Part shown: in pieces, positions 59,929-64,000 of the stretch
Layout of the letters: each line of letters begins with the position of its first letter
Numbering within the stretch: the stretch's first letter is position 1
Assembly (NCBI RefSeq): GCF_029223195.1
Contig: NZ_JARHUF010000003.1
Span: 124,001 to 188,000, forward strand
DNA length: 64,000 nucleotides
Source: Vibrio sp. CAU 1672
GTDB lineage: Bacteria; Pseudomonadota; Gammaproteobacteria; Enterobacterales; Vibrionaceae
Direction: 5' to 3'
Notes under the pieces: model-generated
The model's input: the letters and a program-made list of their open reading frames with translations, nothing else
The model's database searches: none
What the model was told of the DNA's origin: nothing
Position numbers and translations under genes: made by a program

Positions 59929-62109
59929 TTACTTGCTCGCTTGAGCGCGAACTTCCGTCAGTCGTTTCGCGATTCGGTTAACATCTTCACGGCTGAAGAT
60001 CTCATCCAAATTCATCGATAGTTTACGGCGCCAGTTAGGGTATTCATCCACGGTACCCGGGATGTTAACTGGTTGATCCATCTGCAGCCAGTCTTCCAGC
60101 TGAACGCTGAGCAGTGCTGAAGAACCTGCGGCCACATGCAACTGCAGAGCTTCGCTCAAGTGTGCGTCCATCGGTACGTACTGCGCGTCATGGCCAATGC
60201 CTTCTGGCAGGTAACCGTGCCAACGCACACTGTCCAGAATGCCTTGTTTGCATTTCAAACGGTCAGCAAACAGGCCTTGCAGCTGCTGCTCATCCGGGTA
60301 CAGACCGATTTCGCGACCCATTTTGAGATCATCACAGTGCCAGAAGCCACGTAATGTCGGCATATCATGGGTACACAACGCCGCCATAGACTGATCAGCA
60401 TAATGTTTCGGTGAAATGAAACCACCATCTTCTTTTGAGGTTTCGAAGAAGAACACTTTGTACGAATGCACACCAGCGTCACGCAGGAGACCCACGATTT
60501 CATCCGGTACCGTACCCAAATCTTCACCGATCACTGAACACTGGTAACGGTGTGATTCAAGTGCCAGGATTGCCAGCATGTCTTCTACCGGGTAGTACAG
60601 GTAAGCGCCTTCTGTTGCCTTCTCACCTTTTGGAATCCACCATAAACGCAGCAGACCCAATACGTGGTCAATACGCAACGCACCACAATGTTTCATGTTT
60701 GCACGCAGTAACTTGATGTACGCGTCGTAACCTGTTGCTTGCAGTGCCTGTGGGTTAAGCGGTGGTAAACCCCAGTTTTGACCCAGTGGACCAAGCACAT
60801 CCGGTGGCGCGCCGATACTAGCATCCAGCACTAAGTTGCCTTCATCTGCCCATGTTTCACTACCGGCATCTGCCACACCAACAGCTAGGTCACGGTATAA
60901 ACCAACCGACATGCCTTTTTCTTCAGCCAGTGCCTGTGCTTCTTTGATCTGATCGTCTGCCAGCCACTGCAGGTACATGTAGAGATGAACACGGTCTTGG
61001 TTATCTTTAATGTATTTCTGAGTTGCTGCAGCATCGAATGTACGGTATTTCTCTGGGAATGCCGGCCAACCCCAAACGCTTGCATCTTCAGCATGCAGTT
61101 CTGCGTGCAGCGCATCGAACGTCGCCTGATGCAGCAAGCTGTCACCGCCCTGCTCAACAAAATCCAGGAACGCGCGAGCGCGGTCAGTATTTTTGTCCAG
61201 ATGACGCGCTTTGAACTCGCTAAATAGTAGCGGCAACACGCTCATTTTTAGCTCAGATACAACGGTGTAATTCACCCAATGCGATTCACGTGCTTTTTGC
61301 AGGCGTTGTTGGAATTCTGCACTGCCGACTTTTTGCTGCGCTTCAGCGCTCAATGCAAACTCCGGTACCGAACTCACGTCGATATACATGATATTCAGCC
61401 AACGGCGCGAAGACGGGCTGTACGGGCTAGCCGCTTCCGGGTTCGCCGGGAACAGAGAGTGAATCGGGTTCAGACCGATAAAATCACCACCGCGTGAAGC
61501 AACATCGCTGACCAGTTGTTTCAGGTCGCCAAAGTCACCGATACCCCAGTTGTGCTGGGTACGCAGGGTGTAAAGCTGGATACTCGGACCCCACAGCTTT
61601 TTGTGCTGATTAAGATCGTCTTGTTTAAAACATGCTTTTGGTGTGATGATCAGCGACATCTCGTATGGTGTTTTACGACGCTTACGGCTGACGATCAGCT
61701 TGTGATAACCCCATGCCAAATTCTTTGGCAATGCAAACACTAGAGGGCCACCCTCTGCACGCTCATCACGAACAATTTGAGATTGAAGATAGCCTTCAAG
61801 TACCTCTCCTTGCTCTGTTTCTAAACGCCAGCTAAATTCACTCTCACGAGCACTCGTACCTAGGTTTAGTTCCACTTCGACCGGTTCGCCGTCGCGTAAA
61901 ACAAGAACAGGGGCTAGTACGTCTTTCTTATGTTTTTTCTCAGCAGAAGCTAATAAGTTCTTATCGCTGCTAGTGTCATAGCCTAGTGATTTGAGTAGAC
62001 GGCGCAGCGTTTCATCTGAAACTTTGGCTTCATCTCCCCACGCGCTGACGTAGCTGTCTGCTAATCTCGCCATGTCTGCGACTTTCTTTAATGCTGTTTG
62101 TTCTTTCAT
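59929..62109 (-). CDS. malQ: 4-alpha-glucanotransferase (amylomaltase)
   Basis: A 726-residue GH77 enzyme that disproportionates maltodextrins in the cytoplasm. Catalytic nucleophile Asp481 (LRIDHVLGLLRLWWIP), acid/base Glu529 (VIGEDLGTVP) and CTHDMPTLRGFW are intact; WGPSIQLYTLRTQHNWGIGDF marks the barrel start after an N-terminal beta-rich extension of about 150 residues, as in enterobacterial MalQ. GGAGAAAGCG precedes ATG 62109; an ATG 27 bases upstream has no site. Second gene of malPQ. Confidence 0.94.
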   Translation of the reverse strand: MKEQTALKKVADMARLADSYVSAWGDEAKVSDETLRRLLKSLGYDTSSDKNLLASAEKKHKKDVLAPVLVLRDGEPVEVELNLGTSARESEFSWRLETEQGEVLEGYLQSQIVRDERAEGGPLVFALPKNLAWGYHKLIVSRKRRKTPYEMSLIITPKACFKQDDLNQHKKLWGPSIQLYTLRTQHNWGIGDFGDLKQLVSDVASRGGDFIGLNPIHSLFPANPEAASPYSPSSRRWLNIMYIDVSSVPEFALSAEAQQKVGSAEFQQRLQKARESHWVNYTVVSELKMSVLPLLFSEFKARHLDKNTDRARAFLDFVEQGGDSLLHQATFDALHAELHAEDASVWGWPAFPEKYRTFDAAATQKYIKDNQDRVHLYMYLQWLADDQIKEAQALAEEKGMSVGLYRDLAVGVADAGSETWADEGNLVLDASIGAPPDVLGPLGQNWGLPPLNPQALQATGYDAYIKLLRANMKHCGALRIDHVLGLLRLWWIPKGEKATEGAYLYYPVEDMLAILALESHRYQCSVIGEDLGTVPDEIVGLLRDAGVHSYKVFFFETSKEDGGFISPKHYADQSMAALCTHDMPTLRGFWHCDDLKMGREIGLYPDEQQLQGLFADRLKCKQGILDSVRWHGYLPEGIGHDAQYVPMDAHLSEALQLHVAAGSSALLSVQLEDWLQMDQPVNIPGTVDEYPNWRRKLSMNLDEIFSREDVNRIAKRLTEVRAQASK

Positions 62110-62181
62110 CGCTTTCTCCGAAGGTAATACCGACACCTTCCATGTAGGGTTTTATTGTTATCTATAACTTAAGTTTGAAAT

Positions 62182-62211
62182 GACCAAAGGTAGCCCTCGG
62201 CTACCTTGGTC
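62182..62211. other. Intercistronic hairpin between malP and malQ
   Basis: GACCAAAGGTAGCC and GGCTACCTTGGTC form a near-perfect 13-bp stem with a short loop. No T-tract follows on the minus strand, so it is more likely to protect the malP 3' end or tune malQ than to terminate. Confidence 0.65.
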
Positions 62212-62225
62212 TTTAGTCTGTGCTA

Positions 62226-64000
62226 TTAACGGTGAACCGCTTCTAGTTTCCAGATGTTATCCACATAGTCGCGAATTGAGCGGTCTGATGTGAACTTACC
62301 AACCAGGGCAGTGTTAAGAATGGCTTTCTTAGCCCAGACCGCCTGGTCTTTGTACTGTTTGCCCATGTCTTCGTGCGCTTTCACGTAAGAGGCGAAGTCA
62401 GCAAGACATAGGTAAGGGTCACCACCGTCTAACAGGCTGTCGTACGTTGCACGTAGCAGGCCTGGTTGACCTGGAGTGAACTCTTCACCCAGTAGTAAGT
62501 CCATAGACGCTTTCAGCAGGTGATCCGCGTTGTAGTAATCGAACGGGTTGTAACCTTGAGCTTTCAGCGCTTTCACACCTTCAACATCCAGACCGAAGAT
62601 GTGAATGTTCTCATCACCCACTTCTTCACGGATTTCAACGTTCGCACCATCCATCGTACCGATAGTTAGGGCACCGTTAAGAGCCATCTTCATGTTACCG
62701 GTACCAGATGCTTCTTTACCCGCTAGCGAGATTTGCTGAGAAACGTCAGCTGCTGGAATCAGCATTTCAGCCATGCTTACACGGTAATCAGGGATGAATA
62801 CCACTTTAAGCTTGTCGCCAATGCGTGGGTCATTGTTGATCTTCTCTGCAACCTTATTGATCGCGAAGATGATCTCTTTCGCTAGGTGGTAACCTGGCGC
62901 CGCTTTAGAACCGAAGAAACATACGCGTGGCGTGCACTCGAAGTTTGGCTCGTTAATGATGCGGTGGTATAGAGACAAGATGTGTAGCAAATCAAGCTGC
63001 TGACGCTTGTACTCGTGCAGGCGCTTGATCATCACGTCAAAGATAGCATTAGTATTTAGCTCAATACCCATGTTCTCTTTCACCCACTTAGCCAGGCGCT
63101 CTTTGTTCTCTTTCTTCACTGCCATGAATTCTTTCTGGAATTTCGCGTCAGTGGCAAACTTAGCAATACCTTCTAGCTGTTCCAGTTTCGCTGGCCATTC
63201 TGAACCGATCTTATCGGTGATCAGTTTAGACAGGCCTGGGTTACAGAACTTCAACCAGCGACGTGGCGTAATACCGTTCGTTACGTTGTGTAGACGAGTT
63301 GGGTACATTTCGTGGAACTCTGGGAACAGGTCTTTCTTAACCAGTTCAGAGTGAAGTGCCGCTACGCCGTTTACTGCGTAAGAACCGATTACACATAGGT
63401 TAGCCATGCGAACCATGCGGTTGAAACCTTCTTCGATGATAGAAAGCTTCTGTTGCTTAGCTACATCACCAGGCCACATTGCACGAACTTCTTGCAGGAA
63501 GCGGTGGTTGATCTCGTAAATGATCTCCATGTGACGTGGCAGCAGGTGCTGGATTAGCGACTCTGGCCATGTCTCTAGTGCTTCAGGCAGTAGGGTGTGG
63601 TTAGTGTAAGCAAAAGTATGCGAGCTGATTTCCCACGCTTCATCCCAAGTCAGGCCTTTCTCATCCACAAGGATGCGCATCAGTTCTGGGATAGCGATAG
63701 TCGGGTGGGTATCGTTAAGCTGGATAGTCTCTTGCTTAGGCAGTTCCGCTAGTGTGTAGCCAGCTGCTTCATGACGACGTAGGATGTCGCGTACTGATGC
63801 TGCAGAGTGGAAGTACTGTTGCATTAGACGTAGTGTTTTACCTTTCTCGTGGTTGTCGTTCGGGTAAAGCACTTTAGTGATGTTACCTGCGTCGATCAGC
63901 GCATGCTGAGCTTCGAAGTAATCACCGTTGTTAAAGCTGGCTAGTGAGAATGGCGCGATTGCCTGACATTCCCAAAGACGCAGCGGGTAAACTGTGTCAG
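62226..64000 (-). CDS. malP: Maltodextrin/glycogen phosphorylase (5' end outside window)
   Basis: The C-terminal 591 codons of a GT35 phosphorylase; the frame is open to the window edge and the N-terminus is missing. [58 protein letters not shown] and the PLP-lysine motif [20 protein letters not shown] are all present and in order. It releases glucose-1-phosphate from linear alpha-glucans. The pairing with malQ and the order malP-malQ-glgB match what I recall from Vibrio chromosome II. Confidence 0.95.
   Translation of the reverse strand, partial: DTVYPLRLWECQAIAPFSLASFNNGDYFEAQHALIDAGNITKVLYPNDNHEKGKTLRLMQQYFHSAASVRDILRRHEAAGYTLAELPKQETIQLNDTHPTIAIPELMRILVDEKGLTWDEAWEISSHTFAYTNHTLLPEALETWPESLIQHLLPRHMEIIYEINHRFLQEVRAMWPGDVAKQQKLSIIEEGFNRMVRMANLCVIGSYAVNGVAALHSELVKKDLFPEFHEMYPTRLHNVTNGITPRRWLKFCNPGLSKLITDKIGSEWPAKLEQLEGIAKFATDAKFQKEFMAVKKENKERLAKWVKENMGIELNTNAIFDVMIKRLHEYKRQQLDLLHILSLYHRIINEPNFECTPRVCFFGSKAAPGYHLAKEIIFAINKVAEKINNDPRIGDKLKVVFIPDYRVSMAEMLIPAADVSQQISLAGKEASGTGNMKMALNGALTIGTMDGANVEIREEVGDENIHIFGLDVEGVKALKAQGYNPFDYYNADHLLKASMDLLLGEEFTPGQPGLLRATYDSLLDGGDPYLCLADFASYVKAHEDMGKQYKDQAVWAKKAILNTALVGKFTSDRSIRDYVDNIWKLEAVHR

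Overview
The window looks like a piece of a Vibrionaceae genome, most likely chromosome II of a Vibrio with roughly 50% GC. The main reasons are the malP-malQ-glgB block at the right end, which I recall as the arrangement on V. cholerae chromosome II, the NqrM, MalS and Wza/Wzb/Wzc homologues, and the general gene style. The genus is an inference; I could not run a database search. No rRNA, tRNA, CRISPR array, IS element or prophage was recognised.

Left part (1-9 kb): a small hypothetical protein; a large soluble GGDEF-EAL protein whose sensor is a LacI-type sugar-binding fold; a minus-strand three-gene operon encoding a DUF134 regulator, a NifX-like cofactor-binding protein and NqrM, with a perfect 20-bp palindrome in its promoter; an NlpE-like lipoprotein; a LysR/DMT-exporter divergent pair; and a membrane protein built like a prokaryotic ionotropic glutamate receptor.

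Central part (9.2-27.3 kb): a large purine-ureide catabolic island. One minus-strand group encodes an MFS permease, allantoate amidohydrolase (allC), ureidoglycolate dehydrogenase (allD) and the three oxamate carbamoyltransferase proteins (allH/allG/allF, formerly ylbF/ylbE/fdrA). Next come the regulator allS, carbamate kinase, ureidoglycine aminohydrolase (allE) and a PucG-type ureidoglycine-glyoxylate aminotransferase. A second minus-strand group holds allA, gcl, hyi, glxR and glxK. Together they can take allantoate through ureidoglycine to glycine, oxalurate or glyoxylate, recover ATP from carbamoyl phosphate, and feed glyoxylate into glycerate. Allantoinase is not in the window. Several intrinsic-terminator-like hairpins sit inside this island, close to Shine-Dalgarno sequences.

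Middle right (27.7-37 kb): a glycine-zipper lipoprotein; an NAD-salvage locus (pncB diverging from nrtR-pncA, with three repeated candidate operators) followed by VOC and msrA genes; a YccT-like protein; ferredoxin-NADP reductase; a thioesterase; a LysR regulator; and an ABM monooxygenase next to a nitroreductase.

Right part (36.8-64 kb): an unusual AraC-type regulator with a C-terminal CBM21-like starch-binding module sits directly upstream of a lipoprotein alpha-amylase. Then come a prolyl aminopeptidase-like hydrolase, a GNAT enzyme, an acidic lipoprotein divergent from a stand-alone wza-wzb-wzc set, a ydhR/membrane-protein pair with a LysR regulator, a dicarboxylate/glutamate-type symporter, yjiGH, and a minus-strand starch and glycogen block (malS, mtgA, glgB, malQ, and malP running off the window). 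The outer-membrane amylase, periplasmic MalS and cytoplasmic MalP/MalQ/GlgB form a route from external alpha-glucan to glucose-1-phosphate and stored glycogen.
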